From: Pseudanabaena sp. M085S1SP2A07QC
Lineage (GTDB): Bacteria > Cyanobacteriota > Cyanobacteriia > Pseudanabaenales > Pseudanabaenaceae
Direction: 5' to 3'
Assembly: GCA_020404895.1 (NCBI GenBank)
Contig: JADBWK010000170.1
Location: 1 to 57,774 of the forward strand
Length of the DNA stretch: 57,774 bases
Position numbers and translations under genes: made by a program. Shown here piece after piece: positions 7,719 to 17,343 of the stretch; position 1 is the first letter of the stretch, and each line of letters starts with the position of its first letter. The notes beneath the pieces were generated by a model. The model was not told the origin of the DNA and ran no database searches. It saw only the letters and a list, made by a program, of their open reading frames with translations.

Positions 7719-8133
7719 AAATTTGATGTGAAGAGATAAATTCGATAGGGGTGATAATTGGGATATTGCGAAAAGGATGCAAAACTAATAGATCTTGATC
7801 GCCTGTAATCAAATAGTCTGTTTTGCCATTGACTGCGACCTCTAAGAATTTATCGTCCTTGCGATCGCGGCAAGCGGTGATTGATTCAATAATTGTAACT
7901 ATTTCTACTCTGTCATTGAGAACTTGCAAAAAATTGATCCGTTTAGCTAGGGAAGCATAGCGATCAAATTTTTTACGCATAATCACTGTGGAGATTTCTT
8001 CTAGAGTAAAATCTGATAAAAGAATGGTTCCGTTAGCAATGCAGTAGTCGAATGTTTGTTGAGGCGGGGTGTTTTTGGTCAGGATACTACTGATCAGAAT
8101 ATTTGTGTCGAGGACAAAGCGCAATTTATTCAT
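7678..8133 (-). CDS. PIN-domain ribonuclease toxin (COG1569-like)
   Basis: A 151-residue PIN-domain protein. Acidic metal-binding residues are visible in FVLDTNILISSIL (Asp then Asn), EEIS near residue 45, RDRKDDKFLEVA and ITGDQDLL. This is the PIN-family toxin-antitoxin toxin class (COG1569), expected to cleave RNA. The ATG lies inside the end of the upstream antitoxin gene (8-nt overlap). The last 16 residues (IFRANGSAETNRES) are encoded by duplicated block A1 in a different frame from its original use, so the native C-terminus was probably replaced when this module was inserted or rearranged. Confidence 0.8.
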   Translation of the reverse strand: MNKLRFVLDTNILISSILTKNTPPQQTFDYCIANGTILLSDFTLEEISTVIMRKKFDRYASLAKRINFLQVLNDRVEIVTIIESITACRDRKDDKFLEVAVNGKTDYLITGDQDLLVLHPFRNIPIITPIEFISSHQIFRANGSAETNRES

Positions 8134-8344
8134 CTGCTAGGAGTTCCTCTAATATTTCTGGTGTAAGTCCGTTGGCTTCTGCTTCGTCTCGCAGATCGGC
8201 AACGGTTTTTTCTAGGCTATCTTGCTCTATAGATCGTTTTAAAACGATGGACATTAGCATTTGAACTTGTTTTTGCCGTTGGGGTGCAAAGGCTCGATAT
8301 GCTTGGGCGATTTGGGGTTCAACTTGAATACTGATGGTTTCCAT
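8126..8344 (-). CDS. Antitoxin partner of the PIN toxin
   Basis: A 72-residue acidic helical protein (METISIQVEPQIAQAYRAF, later EEANGLTPEILEELLADE-like tail) directly upstream of, and overlapping, the PIN toxin gene. The N-terminal strand followed by helices suits a ribbon-helix-helix DNA-binding antitoxin. The tail PEILEELLADE is typical of PIN-cognate antitoxins in cyanobacteria. It probably binds and inhibits the toxin and represses the operon. The assignment rests on neighbourhood and composition rather than a recognised named family. Confidence 0.65.
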   Translation of the reverse strand: METISIQVEPQIAQAYRAFAPQRQKQVQMLMSIVLKRSIEQDSLEKTVADLRDEAEANGLTPEILEELLADE

Positions 8345-8383
8345 GATTTACCTATGTAAAACTACATCAATTATAGATCAATC

Positions 8384-8533
8384 TCATTTCTTCACTCCTT
8401 ACTCAAAAGTTTTGTTAACTCTCTCGATTTGTTTCGGCGCTTCCATTTGTGCGAAAAGATCGCCATATAGTTCCTTTAAGCCTAGTTTTAATTCGTGCAA
8501 TGTTGGCTGAATGCTGTTTAAAGTTATACTCAT
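8384..8533. repeat. Direct duplication, copy 2
   Basis: Blocks A2 and B2 correspond to A1 and B1 at 7574-7718. A1 and A2 flank the PIN/antitoxin pair as direct repeats, which suggests insertion or unequal recombination through this segment. Confidence 0.8.
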
Positions 8534-8584
8534 TTCATTTCTATCGCGTGCTTGTTGTAAGAGTTCGTCTTTGTCTGTAGTCAT
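8399..8584 (-). pseudogene. Chimeric remnant: HEPN start fused to MNT start
   Basis: The 61-codon ORF begins MTTDKDELLQQARDRNE, which looks like the first helix of a HEPN protein and overlaps the end of the upstream MNT gene, as expected for a HEPN partner. After 17 residues it switches to a copy of the downstream MNT N-terminus (MSITLNSIQPTLHELK) and then to block A2 (LFAQMEAPKQIERVNK). So the second HEPN toxin gene has been deleted except for its start, and the junction is a rearrangement scar. Confidence 0.7.
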
Positions 8585-8912
8585 AGAGCGTAATACCTTC
8601 GCGGCGGATGTTTAATAATAATGGGCTAATGTGATTTAGATATTCTTTTTCATTAATGAATAGACAACTTACAACGGTGTCGTATTGGAGAGATAGTTTT
8701 GAGATAATCTCGCCTGTGTTGCTTATTTCATCGCAGGGTTCAACGTTACCGTGCAAGACTACAAGTATATCAATATCGGAGTCTGGGGTTGCTTCGTTTC
8801 TGGCTTGTGAGCCGTAGAGTGTTATGTAGGCTAGGCGATCGCCATACATTTTCTGCAACTCCTGTTTGAGTTCGTTAAGTATTGGCTTAATGTTAGTTAG
8901 AGTGATAGTCAT
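8541..8912 (-). CDS. Second MNT-type nucleotidyltransferase
   Basis: A 123-residue minimal nucleotidyltransferase with GSQARNEATPDSDIDILVVL. It is paralogous to the MNT gene at 7321-7650 but clearly diverged. Its ATG overlaps by 4 nt the original stop of the type IIG restriction-modification gene (TCATGA), so it was probably co-transcribed with it. The C-terminal YDYRQRRTLTTSTR overlaps the remnant HEPN start. With the HEPN partner deleted, it is an orphan antitoxin. Confidence 0.8.
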   Translation of the reverse strand: MTITLTNIKPILNELKQELQKMYGDRLAYITLYGSQARNEATPDSDIDILVVLHGNVEPCDEISNTGEIISKLSLQYDTVVSCLFINEKEYLNHISPLLLNIRREGITLYDYRQRRTLTTSTR

Positions 8913-11900
8913 GAGAATGGGAAGCCTCCATGTTTGGTAATAATTTGATCAATATCGCTCATAATCTCGATGGTTTCGCCGAGGATGGAAATGATGTTTT
9001 GATAATGAACTAAATCATCAAAGCTGAGTTCGCGTCCTTTGCGGTCTTTGAGCCATTTCTGACAAACTTGATAGCCGCCGATGTAGAAGTTCCAAATGTG
9101 GTTGGGGATGTTGGCGAAGTATTGCTGGTCGTTAATCCAGATCTGTTGTTGGGTTTCGTTGTATTTGACTTATTCGACAAGATTGGAGCCATCAATGGGA
9201 TAGTTGCTAATTTCGGTTCCTGTTTCTTTCATCAGGTGGAGTTGTACGAGTTTGTTGCCTTTGGTGGCTAATTCCCAAAATAGTTGTTTGTTGCTGGTTA
9301 GGGGTACTCGCGGAAAGTCGATTTTGAGAAATTCGGCGTATTTCGTGCGGTATTCTGGGGAGTGGAAAACAGCATAGATATAGTTAAAGATGTCTTCTGG
9401 TGCAAAGGTTTTAATTTGATCACCTTTGCCATCAGGGAAAAATTCTAAGCCAAGTTTTTGGGAAAGTTCGTTAATAAATTCTGGTGCTAGGTTGGGATAA
9501 CGAGTCATTCCCATATCTCTCTCTGCTTGAGTTTCAGGACAGATGTACAGAGGTAAAATCTGGGTACTTCTATCGTGTGACCCCAGTTTTAATTCTATTA
9601 AAGTATCCGACACATTAATATGAGAAAAATTTAAAGAAGTTACTTGTCTAGTTGCAATTAGGTTAAGATTATTGCCATCAACTATGTGACGCATAACATC
9701 ACCTCTTGGCATACAATGAAATCCTCTTGATCTACCAGTATAATATGTATATCTAACGTCAAAAGGACGATATAAAATTGGTAAGACATTAGCTTTATTT
9801 ATGCTTGGTTGCTTAATATCTTGCTGAGCTAAACTTACCTTCCAATCTCTAGTATCTTTACCCAATTCATATTTTACTCTTGCTTCTTCAGGATCTAGAT
9901 TAGCAAAATCATTAACAACATTCCATATTTCTTCTTGACTCCATTTAATTGTTAAACTGTCACGAGCAGTAACAATCCCTACGCAGTTAGTAGGTATAAT
10001 ATCCGTGATTTTTTTGAATTGGTCGTATTCTTTTCTTATATCAATATCCTGACGCTTAAACAGATAAAATGGTTCATCTGGATATATTTTATTTGCATCA
10101 GTAATCATTGAACTAATATCACTCTCATCTAACCAATGATACTTACCACCAACAAGTTTCTTATTTTCAAAAACCTCACGCTTACCCCATAAATCTGCAT
10201 GATAAACTGTTGCTGATTCTTGTTGACTATTTTGATATTTGACAAAAATTCCAATCGCTACACCCTGCTGAATATCAAACACATTTTGATCGACAGAATC
10301 ATCAGGACAAGTCTCTTTTTTCTTGCTATTACCATGCAAATCCAAAATATAAATCTCGTCAAAAGTCTTTAACAAACTTTGACGCATTCCTCGAAAAGTT
10401 GGATTGTCTAAATAACCATGATTAGTAACAAAAGCCAAAACACCGTAGCCCGTTTGATCAATTCTCCATTGACTAAAGCGAATAAACTTCACATAATCAT
10501 CATTTAACCACTTAGGATTTTTCTCTCCCAATGGCTTTCCATCGACCTCAAAATAACTATCAGTTTTCGTGTTTGAGATAATATCTTTCCCATTGAGCAA
10601 ACCCTTAATCCAATCTCCCGTATTTGCCGAATGTCCAGAATAAGGCGGATTGCCAATAATCACCATTACAGGATGATCTTGTTTAACATCTTTTGCCTCT
10701 TCAGCCTCTTCTTTGATTCGAGAACCAAAACTAACCGTCTGGTCGGCAATTTGAAAAGACTCTTGCAAAGTATTTGTTAAATAAATCCGTAAACGCTCCT
10801 TAGACTGAAAATCATAGCCTGTCTCTTTAAGCAGTAACCCCAACTTCATGTGGGCGACCGTATAAGGAGCCATCAGCAACTCAAACCCAAACAAACGCGG
10901 CAACAAATGCTGACTCACATAACCCGACCACATCCCCTTCTGATTCTTGAAACCCTCATAAATATGCTCAATCACCCGATGCATAAACGTCCCCGTCCCC
11001 ACCGCAGGATCAAGAATTAGTACCTTATGCATAGGTTCCGAACCCCCTCTAACTCCCCCTTGCGAAGGGGGAGAACTGGAGTCTAAACTTCCCTTTTTTA
11101 AAGGGGAAGAACTCGAATCTGTACCTCCCCCCTTTGCAAGGGGGGACTGAGGGGGGTACGGAATCTTCGTACTATCCGCCAACCCCTTCTTAATCGCAAA
11201 CTTCTCCTTGAGAATATAATCCACACTCCGCACAATATACCCAACCACAGGCTCAGGCGTATAGTAGACCCCCCGTGACTCGCGCATCTTCGGATCATAT
11301 TCCGCCAAGAAAGTCTCATAAAAATGCACCACAGGATCTTCACGCCGATCGCGCTTACCAAAATCACTCAAAATTGCCGACATATCCGTTTGCTGCAAAA
11401 TAGTCGCCAAAGTATCCACCGCCCAAACAATGCGATCGTCCAATTCCGAACCCGCAATCTGATTAAAAATACCCCGCAAAAATGGATTAGTTTTTGGCAA
11501 GCGAAAACCCGCCGTCTCCCTTGAGAATGTACTCACCTGATCCGTATTACAACGCGCCGCAAACAAACCATAGCAAATCGTCTGAGCATACATATCCGCA
11601 AACTGCTCACCCGTCAAATCGCGAATCAACACCGCACGAAAAGATTCTAACTGTTGTCGCAACATCCCACCGCGATCGCTATCATTCAAAGCTGTATTAA
11701 TCGCATCCCTAATCAACTGCGCCAAAGCTGCCATCCTCTTCGCTAAAGCTTTAGGAGTCGTGACCTGCACAACCTTAGTTAAAAGAAACTGTCGCAATAA
11801 TTGATCAACCTGCACAATTCCATCAGCATCAGGCTTAATCTTTTTCTGCTTATCAAAAGTAGCTATAGAAGCCGCCAGCCGTAACTCCCCATCCACATAC

Positions 11901-12220
11901 CAGCGAAATTCTAAATGATCCGTTAAAATCAAATTCCCCAGCGCATTGAAGTAACGCTTCATTTGATCCTTCTTCTCAAGTCCCTTTAACGAAATCCCAA
12001 TATCCTTAGCCTCAAGATGTCCAATCTCTAACGCCCCCTGTCCAATCCAAAAATCTGGCGCACCACAAGCAATCCGTTTCGGCTCATTCACCGCCAAAAT
12101 ATTGTTATCAAAAGACTCAAGCAACTTCTTCAACGCAGGACGATAGGTATGCTCCGTCGCATTGCCCTTTTGATAAATCTGCGTCACTTCTTGCAAATAA
12201 GCTTGAATTTGATTAGTCAT
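8909..12220 (-). pseudogene. Type IIG restriction-modification enzyme with in-frame stop
   Basis: From ATG 12220 the ORF runs 1016 codons to TAA at 9170-9172, then continues in the same frame for 86 codons (VKYNETQQQIWINDQQYFAN, then IWNFYIGGYQVCQKWLKDR, SFDDLVHYQNII) to TGA at 8909-8911. That tail is the usual C-terminus of this family, so the TAA is a nonsense change. The N-terminus has a PD-(D/E)xK nuclease (PDFWIG at 55-60, HLEAKD at 68-73). The methyltransferase has motif I DPAVGTGTF (about 402) and motif IV NPPY (about 528). There is no helicase domain. Residues about 354-393 are repeat-derived. The enzyme may survive without its tail or be inactive. Confidence 0.85.
11041..11157. repeat. 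C/G-rich hairpin repeat read in frame within the type IIG gene
   Basis: Three consecutive hairpins (CTCCCCCTTGCGAAGGGGGAG, CTTCCCTTTTTTAAAGGGGAAG and CTCCCCCCTTTGCAAGGGGGG types) encode about 40 residues rich in Pro, Ser and Gly between the helical region and methyltransferase motif I. It is related in style to the 77-bp repeat at 1352 and 47233. Confidence 0.8.
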
Positions 12221-12456
12221 CGTCTTTTGAGATTGGTTAATCTTAGGATAACAGATAAAATCCTGATATTTTTAGCCCATATATCTTTACTAATCTGGCA
12301 AATCCTTTTGCGGACAGGATTAGGCTTGATGATGCTGACTGCGATCGCCTTATTTCTACAAGCTCTAAAAAAATAAAAAGCGATCAATTAATTTCTGGAT
12401 CTTAAATTTCTCCAGAGATCCCAAGCGACCGCAATTAATTTCTTCTGATATTTATT

Positions 12457-14121
12457 TCATTGGAGCTTTGCGACAGGATAATCGCTTAACAATTGGCGTT
12501 GAGTGAGTAAATCGATCGCAGTAATTAGTAATTCCCGCTTATCGCTAATGCTAAATAAAACTTTGAGCCGATCGCAATCGGGCTGACCTAAAGGATCGAG
12601 TAAAGCGATCGCCTGTGGCATTCCTTCACCATTAGCGTCCTCTTGTAATGGTTTAAAAGTATCTTTAGCTTTCTGCCCAAATTGCATGACTATGCGATCG
12701 CCGTCAAAACTTATCTCTGCTGCTCCTATGGGTCGGCTTTCCAATTCGCCAATGATGAGTGAAATTTCGGATTGATTTGGTTGAGTTGCTCTAAGCAATA
12801 GCTCTACAGGTCGGCGAGTGGGATAGACCTGCCCACGTCGAAATAGTTGCTGATATTTCCATTGCTCTGCACTACGATCCCAATAGCGAATGGCGTAGGA
12901 ATGAAATAGATAATCTTGAAGAGTCAAACCTTGACCGAGCATCAAAGCGCCATGGGCGATCGCTTCAAACGGTCTATGACTATATACTTTTCCCATCTTA
13001 AAATAATTTTCAACAAATGAACATACCGATGGAATCAGCGTACAACCACCGACTAAAAGAATCTGTTTAATATCCCCCTTGAGAATTCCTTTGTTAAATG
13101 AGCGATTGATTAATTCATCGATCCCTAATTGTATAACCCGATAAAATCCTTTTGCCTCTAATAACTTCTCTAATTGTTGGCGAGTATAGGTAACCTCGAT
13201 CGCAGTTTGCGTAGTCAGATCAAAAAAGATTTCGGAAGCTATTTCTGTTTCTGAAAGTGTGATTTTAATCCGTTCCATCAAGAACTTAAGAATGCTTAAA
13301 TTCGCAACTACATTTGTATCAGCAATTTCTTCCCGACTTGCTAAATAATCTTGGACTAACCATTGATCAATATCTTCACCACCGATTGTATAACCTGTCT
13401 TCGTAATTACCTCGGCTTTATGCTCTGTCCATTCATTGCGATTGACACCGATTTGCTCTCCCCATTTGGCGATATTTTCACTCTTTGGTAATCGCACCAG
13501 TGATAAATCTAATGTGCCACCACCAAAATCGATGACTAATACTAATGTACTAGGAGCGATCGCCTCATAGCCAAGAGCTGCCGCAGTTGGTTCATCCAGA
13601 ATCCGAACCCGAGGCATTTGTACTGTTGGCAGATTGGGGGCAAATATATCAGTACTAGATTCCTCCAGCCATCGCAAATATTTCTCATAGGATTGGACAG
13701 GAGCGGTCAAGATTATTTCTGAAGCAAAAATTTGTTGCGATCGCAGTTCCTTTGACAGTTCTCGCAAAAACTTATTACCTAACCATTCAGGTGTGATTTT
13801 AACGCCATCCAGTGTAGGAACATAACTTGCATTTGCTACTAATCGCCGTTTGATTTGATTAAACAATCTGGGTTGAGGGCGATCTTTACCTTGATCGATA
13901 ACCCGCTGTCCAATTTCGACTATTTCTGCTTGGGCATTCTGCACATATATCAACGATGGCACAAGACCATTCAATGGTGCAGGACGATTAAGATTTGCAA
14001 AGATCAAGGTCTCAGGCTGATTTGTAGCAATATTCCATCGCGCAATCACAGTGTTACTACTACCAAAATCAATGGCGATCGCATTCATCATCTTTTGTCC
14101 ATCACAATCAATATTGACCAT
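12457..14121 (-). CDS. Hsp70-family actin-like ATPase
   Basis: A 554-residue Hsp70-type protein. Phosphate loop 1 is IDFGSSNTVIARW near residue 18, phosphate loop 2 is VIDFGGGTLDLSLV near 200, the connecting motif is DEPTAAALGYEA, and the adenosine motif is LLVGGCTLIPSV. The region after about 390 is a beta-rich domain without the full DnaK helical lid, and the protein is shorter than DnaK (about 640). Such non-canonical Hsp70 proteins are common in cyanobacteria and their clients are unknown. The start may be at Met11/Met12 (MMNAIAIDFG). A MITE lies only 5 nt upstream of the ATG. Confidence 0.9.
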   Translation of the reverse strand: MVNIDCDGQKMMNAIAIDFGSSNTVIARWNIATNQPETLIFANLNRPAPLNGLVPSLIYVQNAQAEIVEIGQRVIDQGKDRPQPRLFNQIKRRLVANASYVPTLDGVKITPEWLGNKFLRELSKELRSQQIFASEIILTAPVQSYEKYLRWLEESSTDIFAPNLPTVQMPRVRILDEPTAAALGYEAIAPSTLVLVIDFGGGTLDLSLVRLPKSENIAKWGEQIGVNRNEWTEHKAEVITKTGYTIGGEDIDQWLVQDYLASREEIADTNVVANLSILKFLMERIKITLSETEIASEIFFDLTTQTAIEVTYTRQQLEKLLEAKGFYRVIQLGIDELINRSFNKGILKGDIKQILLVGGCTLIPSVCSFVENYFKMGKVYSHRPFEAIAHGALMLGQGLTLQDYLFHSYAIRYWDRSAEQWKYQQLFRRGQVYPTRRPVELLLRATQPNQSEISLIIGELESRPIGAAEISFDGDRIVMQFGQKAKDTFKPLQEDANGEGMPQAIALLDPLGQPDCDRLKVLFSISDKRELLITAIDLLTQRQLLSDYPVAKLQ

Positions 14122-14126
14122 AGTTT

Positions 14127-14237
14127 AAGTAGCTACTCCCTTCCTAGTAAAAAATTAGAAGTTGCGGCGCTTAGCGCCGCAACGCTAATTCTTGGTTTTA
14201 TATGGCTATTTCTCTGGTGGAAAGGGAGTAGCTACTT
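14127..14237. mobile_element. MITE with 16-bp perfect terminal inverted repeats
   Basis: 111 bp flanked by AAGTAGCTACTCCCTT and its exact reverse complement. An internal hairpin (TTGCGGCGCTTAGCGCCGCAA) lies at 14162-14182. No coding capacity. It occupies the 5' leader of the Hsp70-like gene and lies 135 nt upstream of glnN. Confidence 0.85.
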
Positions 14238-14372
14238 ATCACTACAGCATTAAATTTTGTGCGTTGCTATACCAATCATGTGCAATCAATTCGGTATCTT
14301 TTTTAGCCATTTGATAAATATATCTTGAGTATGATTGGAAAAATTTGACAATATTTAATCCCCAAAATAATC

Positions 14373-16544
14373 ATGAGCGGAAACGAGTCGCGCATTCAAG
14401 CCATTTATCAGATCACCAATCGCGAGCCAATGCCCAAGAAAGCACCAAAGCGCTTGGAAGAAATGTGGGCGACCGATGTGTTTACTCTGAGCAAGATGCA
14501 AGAATGTCTTCCTAAGACAGTCTTCAAATCGATCAAGAAAACGATTCTCACTGGTGAAACTCTTGATAGCTCAGTAGCTGACGCGATCGCCTTAGCGATG
14601 AAAGATTGGGCAATCTCCAAAGGCGCATTGTACTACGCCCACGTCTTTTATCCTTTGACCAACATTACTGCTGAAAAGCATGATGGCTTTATCTCAGTTC
14701 AGAGCGATGGTTCGGCGATCACCGAATTTGCAGGTAAAGTCCTTGTACAAGGTGAACCTGATGGTTCCTCATTCCCCAACGGTGGTATCCGTTCTACCTT
14801 TGAGGCTCGTGGCTATACAGCTTGGGATGTAACTAGCCCTGCTTATATCATGGAAACCGCCAATGGTTCCACCCTCTGTATTCCTACAGTTTTCGTTTCT
14901 TGGACTGGTGAAGCTCTAGACAAGAAGACTCCATTGTTGCGATCGAATGCAGCCATGAATAAAGCTGCCACCAGAGTCTTAAAACTAATGGGAGAGAAAG
15001 ACATTGCTCCCCTCAACTCTAGCTGTGGTGCTGAACAAGAATATTTCTTGATCGACGCTAATTTTGCTAATGCTCGTCCCGACATTTTGCTAACTGGGCG
15101 CACCCTATTTGGCAAGCCATCAGCTAAGGGACAACAGTTTGACGACCATTACTTCGGTGCAATTCCTGAGCGTGTGCAAGTCTTCATGCAAGATGTTGAA
15201 GAGCGCTTGTATCGTCTTGGTATTCCTGCTAAAACTCGCCATAACGAAGTTGCCCCTGGACAATTTGAAATTGCGCCATTTTTTGAAGCTGCTAACGTAG
15301 CGACTGATCACCAACAAATGATCATGACTCTACTTCGTTTCACAGCAAAGAAACATGGATTTATGTGCTTACTCCATGAAAAACCATTTGCAGGCATTAA
15401 TGGTTCTGGCAAGCATGTTAACTGGTCAGTTGGCAACTCTACTCAAGGTAACCTGCTTGACCCAGGTGATACGCCTCATGCCAATGCTCAGTTCTTAGTT
15501 TTCTGTGGTGCGGTCATTCGTGGGGTTCACAAATATGGTCCTCTGCTCCGATCCGTAGTAGCAACTGCTGGCAATGATCACCGCTTAGGTGCAAACGAAG
15601 CTCCTCCTGCGATTATCTCGATGTATCTTGGTTCACAACTTGAGGATGTATTCGCGCAAATTCTTCAAGGTGACCTGAAGAGTTCATCTGCCAAAGGTTC
15701 GATGAATATTGGTGTTGACACCTTGCCAATCTTGCCAAAAGATCCAGGCGATCGCAATCGTACTTCTCCTTTTGCTTTCACTGGCAACCGTTTTGAGTTC
15801 CGCGCTGTGGGTTCTAATCAATCCGTAGCTGGGCCCCTTGTCGCCATGAATACGATCCTTGCTGAGTCTCTCGACTGGATGGCTGAAAAGCTTGAAGGCG
15901 CAATGGCTAAGGGTGCTGATTTGAATGCTGCAATTACTTTAGTTCTTAAAGAAGTAATGGAACTTCATGGAGCAGTAATTTTCAATGGTAATGGCTATTC
16001 TGAAGAATGGCACAAACTCGCTGTAGAGCGTGGCTTAGCAAATCTTCGATCTACCCCTGATGCATTACCTGTTCTCAAGGAATCTTACATCGAAGAATTA
16101 TTTAGCAGGGAGGGCGTTTTAACTCCTGTTGAGTTGTCTAGCCGCTTTGAGACTTATGCTGAGCAGTACATTCTCTCGATTGAAGTTGAAGCCAAGCTTG
16201 TTGTGAGCATGGTGAAAACCTTGATTTATCCTGCTGCAACCCGCTATCTTGCGGATCTCAGCAATACTTCGCTCAGCCTGAAAGAGATCGGTGTTGATTT
16301 CGACAAGGAAACCATTGAGAAAGTTGCTTCTTTAACTAAGCTTGCGATCGATGGAGTTAGCAAGCTCAGTGATGCACTAGCAAAACACGATTTTGCTACC
16401 ACTGAAGATCATATGCAGTATCTCTCACATACTGTACGACCTTTGATGGATGGAATCCGTGTCTATGTTGATGCTTTGGAAGGCGAAGTAGCCGATGATC
16501 TATGGCCATTGCCTACCTACCAAGAAATGCTTTTCATTAAGTAA
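14373..16544 (+). CDS. glnN: Glutamine synthetase type III
   Basis: A 723-residue GSIII enzyme (glutamate + NH3 + ATP to glutamine), the length usual for GlnN and much longer than GlnA (about 470). Family signatures include the N-terminal [21 protein letters not shown]-type region (here [15 protein letters not shown]), [43 protein letters not shown]-type [18 protein letters not shown], and [12 protein letters not shown]. In cyanobacteria glnN is typically induced by nitrogen starvation through NtcA. I see only an imperfect GTA-N8 half-site upstream (near 14293), so NtcA control is inference. It is monocistronic with a strong terminator. Confidence 0.97.
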   Translation: MSGNESRIQAIYQITNREPMPKKAPKRLEEMWATDVFTLSKMQECLPKTVFKSIKKTILTGETLDSSVADAIALAMKDWAISKGALYYAHVFYPLTNITAEKHDGFISVQSDGSAITEFAGKVLVQGEPDGSSFPNGGIRSTFEARGYTAWDVTSPAYIMETANGSTLCIPTVFVSWTGEALDKKTPLLRSNAAMNKAATRVLKLMGEKDIAPLNSSCGAEQEYFLIDANFANARPDILLTGRTLFGKPSAKGQQFDDHYFGAIPERVQVFMQDVEERLYRLGIPAKTRHNEVAPGQFEIAPFFEAANVATDHQQMIMTLLRFTAKKHGFMCLLHEKPFAGINGSGKHVNWSVGNSTQGNLLDPGDTPHANAQFLVFCGAVIRGVHKYGPLLRSVVATAGNDHRLGANEAPPAIISMYLGSQLEDVFAQILQGDLKSSSAKGSMNIGVDTLPILPKDPGDRNRTSPFAFTGNRFEFRAVGSNQSVAGPLVAMNTILAESLDWMAEKLEGAMAKGADLNAAITLVLKEVMELHGAVIFNGNGYSEEWHKLAVERGLANLRSTPDALPVLKESYIEELFSREGVLTPVELSSRFETYAEQYILSIEVEAKLVVSMVKTLIYPAATRYLADLSNTSLSLKEIGVDFDKETIEKVASLTKLAIDGVSKLSDALAKHDFATTEDHMQYLSHTVRPLMDGIRVYVDALEGEVADDLWPLPTYQEMLFIK

Positions 16545-16559
16545 TTTTAATTCCTGTAA

Positions 16560-16598
16560 CCAATAAAAAAGCGGCGCAATGCGCCGCTTTTTTATTGG
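16560..16598 (+). terminator. glnN rho-independent terminator
   Basis: A 39-nt near-perfect hairpin (CCAATAAAAAAGCGGCGC arms, AAT loop) with a T-run within the descending arm. It lies 16 nt after the glnN stop. Confidence 0.9.
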
Positions 16599-16643
16599 TT
16601 GTTATTCACGGTATAGCCATAAAACTGTAATCTCATTGTCGAG

Positions 16644-16679
16644 AAAAAAGCACCCTAACCACATTGGTTTTGGTGCTTT
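16644..16679 (-). terminator. Terminator of the microprotein operon
   Basis: On the reverse strand the stem AAGCACC/GGGTGCTT, reinforced by AACC/GGTT, is followed directly by six T. It lies 21 nt past the stop of the second 30-residue ORF and is strong independent support that this short region is transcribed. Confidence 0.8.
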
Positions 16680-16700
16680 GACATTTTTTAAGGAGAAAAT

Positions 16701-16793
16701 TTAATAACTGTAAGCGGCGTTGGTGGTGTCAAAGATGGCGATCGCACAACCCAAAAACTTAAAAGAAAAAATCAAGATTTGAAAAATATCCAT
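16701..16793 (-). CDS. 30-residue membrane microprotein, paralogue 2
   Basis: ATG at 16793, TAA at 16701-16703, 30 residues starting MDIFQILIFSFKFLGCAIAI. One hydrophobic segment with a single internal Lys. Ungapped alignment to the upstream microprotein (16812-16904) gives 10 of 30 identical positions: M1, F4, F9, F11, K12, F13, I18, A19, N25, A26. They have equal length, lie 18 nt apart in the same orientation, and are followed by a terminator. No clear Shine-Dalgarno precedes this copy, so translational coupling is possible. I do not recognise the family. Confidence 0.6.
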   Translation of the reverse strand: MDIFQILIFSFKFLGCAIAIFDTTNAAYSY

Positions 16794-16811
16794 TTTTAGA
16801 CAAGAGAATAA

Positions 16812-16904
16812 TTAAAGGGTTGAGACTGCATTTGCCAAAACTAAAACAGCGATCGAACCAGCGTAGAACTTGAAGATAAATCCGCCGAAGTGAAATACTG
16901 ACAT
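16812..16904 (-). CDS. 30-residue membrane microprotein, paralogue 1
   Basis: ATG at 16904, TAA at 16812-16814, preceded by a good ribosome-binding site (AAGGAG, 6-8 nt spacing). The protein starts MSVFHFGGFIFKFYAGSIAV and is one hydrophobic span of about 22 residues. It shares the FxFKF core and total length with the following ORF, which points to tandem duplication. Such size and composition suit subunits or regulators bound to a larger membrane complex. It lies tail-to-tail with glnN, but no functional link is shown. Too short for automated gene callers. Confidence 0.65.
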   Translation of the reverse strand: MSVFHFGGFIFKFYAGSIAVLVLANAVSTL

Positions 16905-17005
16905 TGCTTTGCTCCTTTTTCCCTTAACCTTTAATGTAATTAGTATCGAGCTTTTTTAAGAGTCTGGTGGTGATGTCAGCATTGAGTTAGTTTGAATTTA
17001 ATCAC

Positions 17006-17037
17006 AGTAACTTAGTGATCGAGATCACTAAGTTACT
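17006..17037. promoter_or_regulatory. 32-bp perfect palindrome upstream of the microprotein operon
   Basis: AGTAACTTAGTGATC, then GA, then the exact reverse complement. It has no T-run and little A/T arm flanking, unlike the hairpin repeats nearby. It lies about 100 bp upstream of the first microprotein ATG, a plausible operator position. The binding protein is unknown. Confidence 0.45.
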
Positions 17038-17112
17038 TAAAACGGTATTGATTTTTTGTAGCTTAGGACAACTAAAACTATTCCAAATTAATAGTTAGAT
17101 TGTGTAGCTTTA

Positions 17113-17243
17113 AAAAAAATTGAAAGTGTTGCAAAGCAACGCTTTCAAAAATTTTCTTGGTTTGGGTTTGAGTGCAAAGCGCTGTCCAAACCTAAAAGAG
17201 AGTTGCGGCGCTTTGCGCCGCAACTCTCTTTTAGGTTTGGACA
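17113..17243. repeat. Two palindromic repeats in the 16905-17343 spacer
   Basis: The first (17113-17156) has arms TTGAAAGTGTTGC-type with apex GCAAAGCAACGC. The second (17183-17243) is a perfect 61-bp palindrome (TGTCCAAACCTAAAAGAGAG arms, TTT loop) apparently nested in a repeat whose halves are GTTTGAGTGCAAAGCGCTG and the region near 17270. Nothing coding is seen between 16905 and 17343. Confidence 0.8.
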
Positions 17244-17343
17244 GACATAACCGTATTTAAAGCGTTTTGCGCTCAAACCCTCAAGCGTGACTACACTTTA
17301 AAGAATTGGTATTAGGATAGTGAGATAACAAAAATTAGTAAAT

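Noticed and set aside
12149-12376. 75-codon hydrophobic ORF downstream of the type IIG gene start
   Set aside because: Its N-terminal half is antisense to the restriction gene and there is no plausible start codon near the hydrophobic part.
14280-14372. Consensus NtcA site upstream of glnN
   Set aside because: Only GTA followed by N8 and AGC is seen rather than GTA-N8-TAC; not strong enough to annotate.
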